The translations under genes were made by a program, and so were the position numbers. Shown here piece by piece: positions 1 through 9,505 of a stretch of 64,000 nt of DNA. The stretch's first letter is position 1; each line of letters begins with the position of its first letter. The DNA comes from Dendrolimus kikuchii (taxonomy: Eukaryota > Arthropoda > Insecta > Lepidoptera > Lasiocampidae): assembly GCA_019925095.2 (NCBI GenBank), contig JAHHIN020000030.1, forward strand, positions 682,001-746,000. Direction: 5' to 3'. Under the pieces are notes generated by a model. That model was not told the DNA's origin. It ran no database searches and saw only the letters and a program-made list of their open reading frames with translations.

Positions 1-2
1 AG

Positions 3-929
3 CATAAGAGCTGTATTGCGATTCCAGCGAAAAGCATTATAGCTGCTACCTGGAAGTGCCCTGATTGTAGAAGAGGAGATTCAAAGGATAGCAGAGACGA
101 TACACCTGTGCCAAACACATCGCTAATAATGAGCAATCTCGCGGAAATCGTGCATCAGGAAAATACCGCCCAGGATTGTAGTAACAGGGAAATAATGGAA
201 GAAATACGGGCTATGCGCCGCGATATGCGTAACTTACACCAGGATATTTCTGATATGAAGATGGAAATACGCACTTGTTTGATTCGCGTCGATGGATTAG
301 AAGCTCGGGTGGAAGCATTGGAGAATCGTGTTTCTGTCCAAAGTGAACCACCTACTGAAATTAGTACAGTAATAACTCAGCTTAGGTCAGCCTTAAACGA
401 TCGTGACCAGGAGATATTAGCTAATGATGTGGAGATAAGGAATATTCCTGAGGAGAAGGATGAAAATCCCACACAGTTGGTTATCACAGTTGCAGCGGGG
501 TTAGGTGTAAGCATAGAAAATCGGGATATTGTAAGTGCAGAAAGATTTGGTAGGCACTTTCTTAACACTAATCAAGAAGAAACCTTGGAGCCGCGCTCGC
601 GTGCTCTTGTGGTCCGTTTAGCGCGACGTAACCTTCGTGATGAACTCCTACAAAAGGCTCGGACACGACGTACCGCTGACTCGGGAGATAATTATTATAT
701 TGGTCCTTCCGGAAAGTCCCAGCGCTTCTATATAAATGAACGTTTGACCAAATTCAACAGGGAGTTATTTTGGCTGGCGCGTGAAGTGGGGCGCAAGAAT
801 AGCTGGCAGTTCATCTGGACTAGTCGTGGCCGCATACTCGCAAGGCGCAAGCCAGGCGACTCCATTGTTAGAATTAAAGTTAAAAATGACATTATCGAAA
901 ACATCGGCCCTATTACAGATACTACATAA
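3..929 (+). CDS. PHD-finger / coiled-coil / FP-type protein, LINE ORF1-like (5' end outside window)
   Basis: The frame is open from the window edge, so the true start lies upstream; the GTG at 108 is not a credible start. The first codons encode the end of a PHD-type zinc finger (H-K-S-C, then W-K-C-P-D-C at about residues 17-23). A heptad-like coiled coil follows (about residues 60-110, rich in I, M, L, E and R), then a C-terminal region like the baculovirus FP / Transposase_22-type domain (S-A-E-R-F-G-R, L-V-V-R-L-A-R-R-N-L-R-D, Y-I-N-E-R-L-T). PHD-containing ORF1 proteins are known from CR1-like LINEs, where ORF1 is an RNA-binding chaperone. No endonuclease or RT frame follows, so this is an orphan or truncated copy. 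It is not a Polinton gene. Confidence 0.6.
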   Translation, partial: HKSCIAIPAKSIIAATWKCPDCRRGDSKDSRDDTPVPNTSLIMSNLAEIVHQENTAQDCSNREIMEEIRAMRRDMRNLHQDISDMKMEIRTCLIRVDGLEARVEALENRVSVQSEPPTEISTVITQLRSALNDRDQEILANDVEIRNIPEEKDENPTQLVITVAAGLGVSIENRDIVSAERFGRHFLNTNQEETLEPRSRALVVRLARRNLRDELLQKARTRRTADSGDNYYIGPSGKSQRFYINERLTKFNRELFWLAREVGRKNSWQFIWTSRGRILARRKPGDSIVRIKVKNDIIENIGPITDTT

Positions 930-1689
930 TAACACGTTTATTTAATTTATTGAAATTTAATTAATTTTAAATTATTATCTTATATTAAATATAATAAAAA
1001 TATCAATATACAATTAACATGACGTCTTAAATACATGTTTATTCATCATCATCATAAGTAAAATTATTTTAATTCAATCTTCTAATCGTTATTTAAGATA
1101 AATGTCAATTTGTAGTCTATTTACATATATGTACAATATTCATAATCAAATAATTATCTATTATTTTATGACATAGCCTTATATATTTGGTTTACCAGAC
1201 TGGTTCTATTTTTAATATTTTTATTGCTTTTAATAATGCATATTATTTTTGGCCAATGTTATATGTTCATTTAATGTCCAAGCAAAGTGACACCTAATTA
1301 CGCTTAGAACCAACCATATAGCCTCCCGTCCAATCTCAGCCAAAAATGGATTTTTGATCGACGCCAAAAAAACCTTTAGGATTTTTTGCCCGATAACTTA
1401 AGTTGTTATATTACTGTATATTTGTTATATATTTACAGTACTATAATTACCATATAGATACATCATATTTTATACAGCTATAGCCTTAGATTATAATAAT
1501 AATATTAATATAAATTGATAGATATGTATATATAATAAAACATTGTGCATACTTGATTACTGTATTATGTATTTAATTTCTCTTTCTTATTATTATTATG
1601 TATAATGCTTTTACGTATTTTTAGATTTATTTTTTGGTAGGAGTAAATAATGATATATTTATACGGGTCTTAAGTTAATATATTTAGAA
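930..1689. other. AT-rich spacer without recognisable feature
   Basis: Very AT-rich sequence with short A/T runs. I see no frame, repeat family or RNA gene in it. It separates the ORF1-like frame from the retroelement tail at 1690. Confidence 0.6.
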
Positions 1690-1862
1690 TAGGAGGTGGG
1701 CACTGAAAATCAGTGCTGTGGCGGGGGTATCTCCCGACACAGCAATATACTGAGTGCCAACCTCGTTTGTCGAATAGCGGCAATTATAAACATATTTTGT
1801 CTCTTCTATTTTATAATTCATTGTTTGTGTCGCATTTGGCAAATAAACGTTTTCTTTCTTTC
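1690..1862 (+). mobile_element. Retroelement 3' end with (TTTC)n tail
   Basis: GC-richer 3'-UTR-like sequence containing CCCGACACAGCAATA and an AATAAA-like AAATAAACG, ending in a short TTTCTTTCTTTC tail. It abuts the inverted capsid-gene fragment exactly where that fragment stops. A diverged relative lies near 35371-35465. The tail suggests insertion by target-primed reverse transcription into the left arm of the Polinton; the class is unresolved. Confidence 0.45.
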
Positions 1863-2391
1863 TAACCTTGAGCGTACTGTTCCCTACATATCCCGTTACC
1901 TTCGTTATGAAAATGTATACCCGTTCCAGAGAATAACGTATGATAGGCTGTAGTGAAAATATTACTCTCAAATGATGGTTGTAACGCTTTAGAAGGTATT
2001 TGCTGACCATCAATGTATAAACAAAATGAACTCATTTCATAATTCTCAAAATTAAAAGGATTTTTAGTAAGACTACCATTAAACGCTGCATTATTAACAA
2101 AACCAACTATGCATCTTTTAGGTACCTGTCCCAGGAATATATTATCGAGGGTCTTTCCTTGAACCCCTGATGGTATCGTTAAAACTTTGACTTCAGCTCG
2201 AGTAATAGGATATTTTGCAGTAGTAGAGGCTAAAACTTTTTGATGTGCGAGTAAAACAGTTGGGCTGATTCGAGATCTACGGACAATGAGAGTTGCATCC
2301 ATTATGCATACTTTTAACTTTAAATCGTTCGAAGAAGCCATCAAGTTAAACGTTTCTCTCGATCGAACTAATTTTACAGACATATCAACAC
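1863..2391 (-). pseudogene. Inverted duplicate of an internal part of the Polinton major capsid gene
   Basis: This 529-bp stretch is the reverse complement of 12413-12941 in the major capsid gene. By eye only three bases differ: one silent, one Leu-to-His and one Ser-to-Cys. It holds about 176 codons from the middle and C-terminal half of the protein, without the gene's start or end. The match stops abruptly at 2391, where the polymerase-side promoter region begins, and at 1863, where the retroelement tail begins. It cannot make a capsid protein by itself. The near-identity means the duplication is recent relative to the age of the surrounding repeats. Confidence 0.95.
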
Positions 2392-2393
2392 TT

Positions 2394-2524
2394 ATCATAA
2401 CGATTTATTTGACAATAATTATGTATCATAACCATTTATTGGTCAATAATTACAAATTAACATTTACCGTAATGAGTTGTTTGAAAACTATTGTAAGCAT
2501 CATTTAATCATAACGATGTATTTG
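2394..2524 (+). repeat. Iteron-like direct repeats upstream of the first Polinton gene
   Basis: Two adjacent 31-bp units (2394-2424 and 2425-2455) share ATCATAACSATTTATTKG and a CAATAATTA core. A third copy of the 18-bp motif is at 2507-2524 (ATCATAACGATGTATTTG). They lie 40-170 bp upstream of the TATA box. They could be remnants of subterminal or replication-origin repeats, or promoter elements; the function is inferred only from position. Confidence 0.5.
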
Positions 2525-2564
2525 CATGTCATTTGTTAATTAGATTTAATGGGATGACTCCAAC

Positions 2565-2601
2565 TATATAAACTAAAAATCAAAATAAAATATTATCAGT
2601 T
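2565..2601 (+). promoter_or_regulatory. TATA box plus initiator of the first Polinton gene
   Basis: TATATAAA at 2565-2572 is followed by TCAGTT at 2596-2601, placing the initiator A about 33 bp from the start of the TATA box. This is the arthropod RNA polymerase II spacing and initiator consensus. The predicted start gives a leader of about 70 nt before the ATG at 2667. Confidence 0.7.
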
Positions 2602-2666
2602 AACTGTAGTAAAGTAGTCAGTGGAGTGTATTTTCGTGTTGTGAAATTAAATACTTCAGATCTGAA

Positions 2667-3248
2667 ATGCAGGTAAGATATGTCACTTAATATCACCACT
2701 TAATATTTTTTATAATTATTAAATTATCTTCAAAATGATAGTACAATTTCTTACAAATTTTGTTGTTTCAGAACCTATTTGAAGAAAATACATTCAAACA
2801 GTATTATTACCAAACACTTTCTGATGAAGAGAGTAGCAATATCGATAATTTGAGCATTGTTAAAGATTCTCCAAAACAAAAAAGAAAAAGAGACGAGGAA
2901 GAAAGTCTTGACAAGTTTTTTGAGTTTTCAAAAAATAAAAAGAAAAAGCAATGTTCATCTGTATCCCGAGCTCAACCAAACGGTGGTGTTGCATATTTAT
3001 CGACTAATAGAGAAGATGCATGTTCCTCAACGCACTTAATAAAAATTGAAGTGTATGAATTGAAAACATTAGCAAAAATACCCAGCAGTGAGCATTGGAA
3101 AAACGCCACAATAAGAATTAAATATTATACAGATGACAAAAACAAACATTTTGAAAGCATCAAAAAGACTGCATACAATATCACAAAAGAAATTTCCATG
3201 ATTGATTCATGTAAAAAATTTCATTATAACAATAGTGATAATAAATAA
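2667..3248 (+). CDS. Lysine-rich Polinton protein of unknown function, spliced (2667-2672, 2772-3248)
   Basis: The long frame in 2772-3248 has no usable ATG near its start. An ATG-CAG pair at 2667-2672 is followed directly by GTAAGA, and a TTGTTTCAG acceptor ends at 2771, so a 99-nt intron joins in phase 0 to give about 160 aa. The protein has an acidic N-terminal segment, two basic clusters (K-Q-K-R-K-R, K-N-K-K-K-K-Q) that look like nuclear localisation signals, and a C-terminal part without a recognised fold. It has its own TATA/Inr promoter, and AATAAA abuts its stop codon. Position beside the polymerase suggests an early or regulatory role; I do not recognise the family. Confidence 0.65.
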
Positions 3249-3341
3249 CAAAGATTGTTTACTACCTTGCTCTAGTACTTAGCTAATTATATTATTGTGT
3301 AATTTTAAGTTAAAAATAACAGATTTATACCACTTCTCAGG

Positions 3342-3349
3342 TATATAAG
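3342..3349 (+). promoter_or_regulatory. TATA box of the Polinton polymerase gene
   Basis: TATATAAG lies 73 bp upstream of the ATG at 3415. No TCAGT initiator is seen at the expected distance, so the exact start site is unclear. It follows the stop of the preceding gene by about 94 bp. Confidence 0.55.
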
Positions 3350-3414
3350 TAGTCTGTGTTATCCGAAAGTGATAACCATTTATAATTTCAATCTTGTTGC
3401 TACATCATCGCAAA

Positions 3415-6400
3415 ATGGAACGTGTTTGTGTCAGTGCTTTTTTTGTGTCGTCGGAGTTTGAAAGCAATGAAAATGATAAGAAACGTGAACTTGACGAAAT
3501 GTGTGAAGATAGGGATATGGTGGAGTTATGTGAAAATGTTGAAAAAACGGATATATTCGATTCTGAATACGATCAAGAGCTGTACGAAATTTGTACCATG
3601 TATGAAAATTTATTCGATTCTGAATATGACACCAACCTTTATGAAATTTGTACCACGATTGAGAATAATGTCATGTAAGTATAATTTAATTACTTATCTT
3701 ATTTAACTTAAAATACTTACATTTTTACTCGCTAACTTTCATCTATATTTTGCTTAAATATAATTTTTATTTTTTTACAGTCAATCATCATCCCATTCAG
3801 TACAGACAGGACAAGGAGTGTTTAAAAGAAGCATTGAATCAGACAACAGTAATAGTGACGCAAAGAGACAACGACACGATGAACCTTCTACCAGTACAGA
3901 TAAGTTACATTGTGAAACGTGTAATATACTAGTTAATAGAAGATATTTTGTTAATCACACTAAGAGCATAGTACATAAAAATAATATATTAAAATCTCAT
4001 TGCTCTCTAGATAATGTATCTGTTGTAGATTCAGCTTTTGGACAGCGTATCATATCTTACAAAGTTAAAAATAAAAATCAATCTGATTCAGTGTTCCAAA
4101 CACCGGAATTGTTTCTTGAATTAATTAAAAGTGATATATTTTTTTTGATTGATGAAGTACTTAAACAACATTCTACTGTTAAAATAAATTTTATATTACA
4201 TGCAGACTTTGTTCAAGAATCAAAAAATCTAACTAATTCATTCGATTTTCAAACTAGTAATTTCATTATTTCTCAAGCGGATGATTTAAATATTTTCATA
4301 GTATCCTTGCGTGACACTTTAGTGCATAAAATAAGTACTTTTGAAAAGAAAGATAGTGGATGGAGTCTCACAAAAATAAATTTTATAGAACTAAACATAA
4401 ACAAATATAATCCACTACGTGGAAATTCATATATTGATTTACCAAAAGATATCAAAGATAAAAAAGCCGTTATAAACGTTAATAATTCAGACAATTTCTG
4501 TTTCAAATGGGCATTGCTCTCAGCATTATACCCTGTTAACAAAAATTCAGGACGACTGTCATCTTACACTATTCATTCAAATAAACTAAATTTTCACGGT
4601 ATTTCTTTTCCAGTTAAATTGAACGATATATCTAAAATAGAGAAACAAAATAATTTAAGTATAAATGTTTTTGGGTTGGAATATGATATCAAACAAAAAA
4701 AACATTCTGTTGTTGGTCCGCTTTATTTTACAAAATGCCGTAACAGTACACATATAAATCTATTATACTTACAAAATGGAACAGTCGGTCACTATTGCTA
4801 CATAAAAAACTTATCGCGATTAGTAAGTAAGCAAATATCGAATACAAATGGTGTTGTAAATATATGTGATGGGTGTTTGTTGCGCTTTTCCACTAGAGAC
4901 AGATTGATTAACCATCAACAACATGATTGTTCGCACATCACTACAAATTTACCTAGCAGTGAAAAAACATTAAAAAATTGGTTCGGACAACCTATATCAA
5001 CCGATAAACTAAAATTCGATAAGTTCCAAAAAAAAATTAAAATTCCCTTTGTTGTATACGCTGACTTTGAGGCATTTTTAAACCCCATTATAACATGTAC
5101 TAACGATCAATCAAAATCAAATACTAACAACATTCAGAAACATGAGGTTTATAGTTTCGGTTATTATATCAAATGCTCATTCGATGATAGCTTATCAAAG
5201 TATGAAACATACACTGGACCAAACTGCACTCAAGTATTCATGAATCGTTTATATGATGATTTAAAAACTATTCGCAGAAACGATTGTTTTCAAAAACCAC
5301 CTGAATCACTGTTAACTGTAGATACAAATACTTGTTACATTTGTGAAACTGATTTAAAGGCTGAAGAAGTTTTAGATATTGATAAGCAATTAGGTGTTGT
5401 ACATGAAGTATGTAAGAAAAAGTTCATTAACCCTTGTTATATTCCAGTCTTTCTACATAATTTAAGTAATTACGATGCACATTTCATCGTCCATGCGCTT
5501 AATTTTGTTGAAGGTGAAATCGATATAATTCCTCAAAACAAAGAAAAATATATTTCGTTCTCAAAACACGTAACAATAAACAATCAAAAGGTCACCTTAA
5601 GATTTGTAGATTCTTTTAAATTTTTACCATGCAGCCTCGATCAGTTAGCAAAAAACTTAAAAGTAGAAGAATTTCGTGAACTAAAAAACCACTTTCCTGA
5701 TAAAGAAGACTTCAATCGTCTTTGTAAGAAAGGTGTTTACCCATATGAGTTTATGACTTCGTTTGACTCTCTAAATGTAACCTCTCTACCAAGCCAAGAT
5801 AAATTTTATAGTTCGCTTACGGATACCAAAATTTCTGATAATGATTACAATCGTGCACAGGATGTTTGGCAACACTTTGGTTGTCAGAACATGTTAGACT
5901 ATTCGAATTTATATCTAAAAACAGATGTGCTATTGCTAGCTGATGTTTTTGAAAATTTCCGTGACCTTTGTCTCAAAACATATGGTTTGGATCCTTCCCA
6001 CTATTATACAGCACCGGGTTTAAGTTGGGATGCTATGTTAAAACAAACAAAAGTTGAATTGGAACTACTAACAGACATTGACCAAATTGCTTTCATTAAA
6101 GCAGGTATCAGGGGTGGTATATCTCAATGTAGTAATCGACATGCAAAAGCTAACAATAAATATTTAGATGATTTTGATGAAAATAAACCTCCATCATACT
6201 TGGTTTATTTTGATGCAAACAATCTTTATGGTTGGGCCATGTCTCAGTACCTTCCTGAAGGTGCTTTTGAATGGGTGAGTCCGGAGACAAATTATGAAGT
6301 TACTGATACATCTGAATACGGTTTCATTTTAGAGGTTGATTTGGAGTATCCTGAGAAACTACATGATTTACATTCCGATTTACCATTGTGTCCTGAAAAT

Positions 6401-7420
6401 ATATCAATAGGGGGTACAAAAGAAAAAAAACTAATACCAAATTTAAATAATAAAGTAAAATATAAAATTCATTATAGAAATCTTAAACAGTGTCTTAAAA
6501 TGGGTATCAAATTAACCAAGATACATCGAATATTAAAGTTCCGACAAAGCCCCTGGCTAAAAAAATACATTGACTTAAATACTGAACTCAGAACAAAGGC
6601 AACATCAGATTTTGAAAAAGACTTTTACAAATTAATGAACAACTCAGTCTTTGGAAAAACAATGGAAAATGTTGATAAAAGAGTAAACGTAAAATTACTA
6701 ACCCACTGGGAAAATCGTGGTAAAATTTTAGGTGTTCAGGATCTTATTGCAAAACCTGAATTCAGCAATCTGTCAATTTTTTCGGAAAATTTAGTAGCAG
6801 TCCAATTACAAAAAACAAAAGTTTGCTATGATAAACCCATTTATTTAGGTTTCTCTATTTTAGATATATCAAAAACTCTAATGTATGAGTTTCATTACGA
6901 CTACATTCTAACTAAGTTTGGTAATAATACAAAATTATTATACACTGATACCGATAGCTTGATATATCAGATTTTCACAAACGATTTCTATGACAAGATT
7001 AAATCCGATCTTTCATTACGGTTTGATACATCTGATTATCCTACGAATAATATATTTGGTTTTCCACAACTCAATAAAAAGAAACTAGGTTTTTTCAAAG
7101 ATGAAAGTAATGGTAAAATTGTCAAAGAATTTGTAGGATTAAGGTCAAAAATGTATGCGATTCAAACCGAAAACAAATTGATATCGAAAGCCAAAGGTGT
7201 CAACAAAAGTGTCACAAAAAGGATGACAATGCAAAATTATAAATCATGTCTTTTTGATAGAAATATTAAATACGATACCATGTATAGATTTAGATCAATT
7301 AAACATACAATATTTACCCAGCAAATTAACAAAGTATGTTTATCTTATAATGACACAAAAAGATTTATTTTACCTAATAATGTTGACACCTTAGCATGGG
7401 GTCATTATAAGTTAAGATAA
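3415..7420 (+). CDS. polB: Protein-primed DNA polymerase B of Polinton, spliced (3415-3674, 3781-7420)
   Basis: This gene replicates the element by protein priming. The main frame has no ATG for its first 470 or so codons (it begins at a GTG), but exon 1 (ATG at 3415) ends at a GTAAGT donor (3675) and a T-rich acceptor ends at 3780; the join keeps frame and gives about 1299 aa. Visible motifs in spliced numbering: C2H2-like fingers near 131-152 and 449-470; exonuclease D-F-E at 515-517, N-Y-D-A-H near 652, Y-x3-D at 798-802; polymerase motif A D-A-N-N-L-Y-G near 898, motif B K-L-M-N-N-S-x-F-G-K near 1037, motif C Y-T-D-T-D-S near 1143. All catalytic residues are present. Exon 1 encodes an acidic tail with a 19-residue tandem repeat. 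AATAAA follows at 7661. Confidence 0.93.
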
Positions 7421-7733
7421 AATATTTAAATAATATATAAATGTAAATAGTGTATAAGATTAAAATAATTTTAAGGTGTAAATTTTATAAACTTTATACA
7501 ACATAAAATTGTAACAAATGTTTTTTAGGTAATATTAATGTAACTAAAATATCTTTGTAGAAGGTTAAAAATGATTTTAAATGTAAATAACTTATCTTAG
7601 TGTACTCTAAGTAATATTTTTTTTAATGTATAATGTGTGTATTTTTAAGAAAATAATTGAAATAAAATTAATGTCTCATACAAAATGACTTTATTTATTT
7701 ATCATACCTCATAGTGTTGACACGTACGCTAGG
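7421..7733 (+). terminator. Intergenic region with polymerase poly(A) signal
   Basis: AT-rich spacer between the polymerase gene and the virion-gene block. AATAAA at 7661-7666 is the best cleavage signal for the polymerase transcript. I see no clear TATA box for the downstream block; the frame of the ATPase is open from 7689 but its first ATG is at 7734. Confidence 0.5.
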
Positions 7734-8390
7734 ATGTTTCACTTTGTTCATCCGTTCACTTCCATAGTAGCTGGTCCAACTGGCTGTGGAAAATCAAATT
7801 TTGTTACAAATTTTATTAAACATGTTAAATATATTTGCAACACTTCTTTCGATCAAATAACATGGTGCTTTGATGAAATGCAACCTTTGTACAATTTAGA
7901 AAACGTAAATTACTATCAAGGCATTCCGGACCTTAATATGTTTGATGGCAAATATCCAAATCTTATAATTATTGATGATCTCATGAGAGAATCGGATGGA
8001 CGAATAGTTGATATATTCACTAAAGGTAGTCATCATAAAAATTTAAGTGTGTTTTACATAACACAAAATCTATTTCACCAAGGTAAAGGACAAAGAGATA
8101 TATCGTTAAATTCAAGTTATATTATTTATTTTAAAAACCCACGTGATAAAACACAAATTCGGTATTTGGCCCGTCAAGTATCTCCAGAGAATCCAAAGTA
8201 TATAGAAGATGCCTACAGAGATGCAACCAAAGAGGCACATGGTTACTTATTGATTGATCTGAAACAAGGTACAAGTGATATATGTCGAATCAAAACCAAA
8301 ATTTTTCCATCAGATGGGTTATGTCATGTATACATACCAACAAAAGGGTTTAAATATGCCAAGAACAGCCAAATCCCCATCATTTATTAA
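7734..8390 (+). CDS. Polinton packaging ATPase (FtsK/HerA, A32-like)
   Basis: The 218-aa product is the motor that would load DNA into capsids. The Walker A motif G-P-T-G-C-G-K-S is at residues 14-21, and the Walker B strand L-I-I-I-D-D is at 77-82. A conserved Gln follows in F-Y-I-T-Q-N (about 111). Length and motif spacing fit Polinton and adintovirus ATPases. The first in-frame ATG is 7734; it starts the dense late-gene block, and the next gene begins two bases after the stop. Confidence 0.92.
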   Translation: MFHFVHPFTSIVAGPTGCGKSNFVTNFIKHVKYICNTSFDQITWCFDEMQPLYNLENVNYYQGIPDLNMFDGKYPNLIIIDDLMRESDGRIVDIFTKGSHHKNLSVFYITQNLFHQGKGQRDISLNSSYIIYFKNPRDKTQIRYLARQVSPENPKYIEDAYRDATKEAHGYLLIDLKQGTSDICRIKTKIFPSDGLCHVYIPTKGFKYAKNSQIPIIY

Positions 8391-8392
8391 TA

Positions 8393-8719
8393 ATGTCGCG
8401 AAGTCTCAACACGCATAAAGATTTGTTGTCAGCGTTACATAAGTTGAAACCAAAATATAGAACAGCTCTTTTAAAATCTTGTGATGAAGATGAAATAAAT
8501 TGTATTTGTGAATGTATTCATAACGTTCTCCAAGGAAAGGTACCAATTGAAGAGAAGAATAAGAAAAAATTAAAAAACTACAAATCGGTACTTCGTAAGT
8601 TAGTTCGCAAAGGGGTAAATAAAGCAAGGAAAAGTATAATAATACAAAAAGGTGGTGCATTCCTACCAATAATATTGGGTGCAATCTTAAGTGGATTAGT
8701 TGAATCTCTTGTAAAATAA
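8393..8719 (+). CDS. Adenovirus pX(mu)-like small core or membrane-active protein
   Basis: The 108-aa basic protein has a helical N-terminal half with a C-I-C-E-C-I-H-N-V-L stretch, a Lys/Arg-rich middle (about residues 55-85), and a C-terminal K-G-G-A-F-L-P-I-I-L-G-A-I-L-S-G-L hydrophobic segment. The G-G-x-F-L-P motif followed by an apolar helix recalls the C terminus of adenovirus pX and similar small Polinton proteins; in adenovirus pX is a DNA-condensing core peptide. The assignment is by pattern and position in the virion block, not by alignment. AATAAA overlaps its stop codon (8715-8720). Confidence 0.6.
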   Translation: MSRSLNTHKDLLSALHKLKPKYRTALLKSCDEDEINCICECIHNVLQGKVPIEEKNKKKLKNYKSVLRKLVRKGVNKARKSIIIQKGGAFLPIILGAILSGLVESLVK

Positions 8720-8728
8720 AAAATAACA

Positions 8729-9505
8729 ATGGAGCATGCTAAAAAGATGTTGCTCGTTGAACCAAGTCTTTTAGAGAAATTAAATCATCAAAATAATGAT
8801 AATAATAACCCTACATCCCGATTAGATAATGAAATGAAAAACATCTTAAACAGTGATATGGATGATAGAAAAAAATGTATTTTGTACTTACAAATATTGC
8901 AAAGATATTTACACTTCCATGAAGAAAATCGACGACCTATTGAATTGCCCATAATATCTAAAAATATAGATATCACTGGAACAAAATTAAATATAAACGA
9001 TGAAGCTGACATTAAAGAACCAGTCTCTACTCAAACATCAGAGATAGAAGAAAAACGTGAAGGGCACACCAACAGTAAGAGTAACCCTCTTTACACAACA
9101 AATCAAATTCTGAGTCTAATACCCAAAACCTATTCTAAAAAAGGTGAATCATTGTTAAATGTGATTTCATTGAGTGAAAACAAAATTCGATGGAATAAAG
9201 ATGGCACAGTGGTTATTGATGACAAGAATATTTCTGGGAGTAATATTGTAGACTTGATCAATGATTTACTACGTCCACTTAAGAAAAATGATCCTATAGG
9301 ATGGGAAGCTTTTGCCAAGGCATTGCATGATATAAAAATACCCTTGTCTTACTTGGGTAATCCACAAAGAATAGAATACATAAATAAACTTAAATTGCAT
9401 GAACTTGGTCAGATTTCTACGGATGAAGAATTTTCTACTCCTCCTAACAAATACACAAAGAAGATTCGCAAAAAACTTGATTGGGAGAAATGGACGCCAT
9501 ACTAG
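8729..9505 (+). CDS. Conserved Polinton protein of unknown function
   Basis: The 258-aa protein opens with M-E-H-A-K-K-M-L-L-V-E-P. It has an Asn-rich linker, a helical segment (Y-L-Q-I-L-Q-R-Y-L-H-F), a low-complexity middle, and a C-terminal globular part (L-S-L-I-P-K-T-Y, I-R-W-N-K-D-G, D-P-I-G-W-E-A-F-A-K-A-L). I recognise this layout as a recurrent Polinton/adintovirus protein without assigned function. Its last 16 nt overlap the integrase start in another frame. Association with virion assembly is inferred from its neighbours only. Confidence 0.6.
   Translation: MEHAKKMLLVEPSLLEKLNHQNNDNNNPTSRLDNEMKNILNSDMDDRKKCILYLQILQRYLHFHEENRRPIELPIISKNIDITGTKLNINDEADIKEPVSTQTSEIEEKREGHTNSKSNPLYTTNQILSLIPKTYSKKGESLLNVISLSENKIRWNKDGTVVIDDKNISGSNIVDLINDLLRPLKKNDPIGWEAFAKALHDIKIPLSYLGNPQRIEYINKLKLHELGQISTDEEFSTPPNKYTKKIRKKLDWEKWTPY

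Noticed and set aside
1..1862. PHD/FP protein as a Polinton gene
   Set aside because: It lies outside the capsid fragment beyond a retroelement tail and resembles LINE ORF1 proteins.
3818..3820. Polymerase start at 3818
   Set aside because: The codon is GTG and an upstream ATG exon joins in frame through a good GT-AG intron.
9481..9483. Integrase start at 9481
   Set aside because: TTG codon; the ATG at 9490 is nine bases downstream and suffices.
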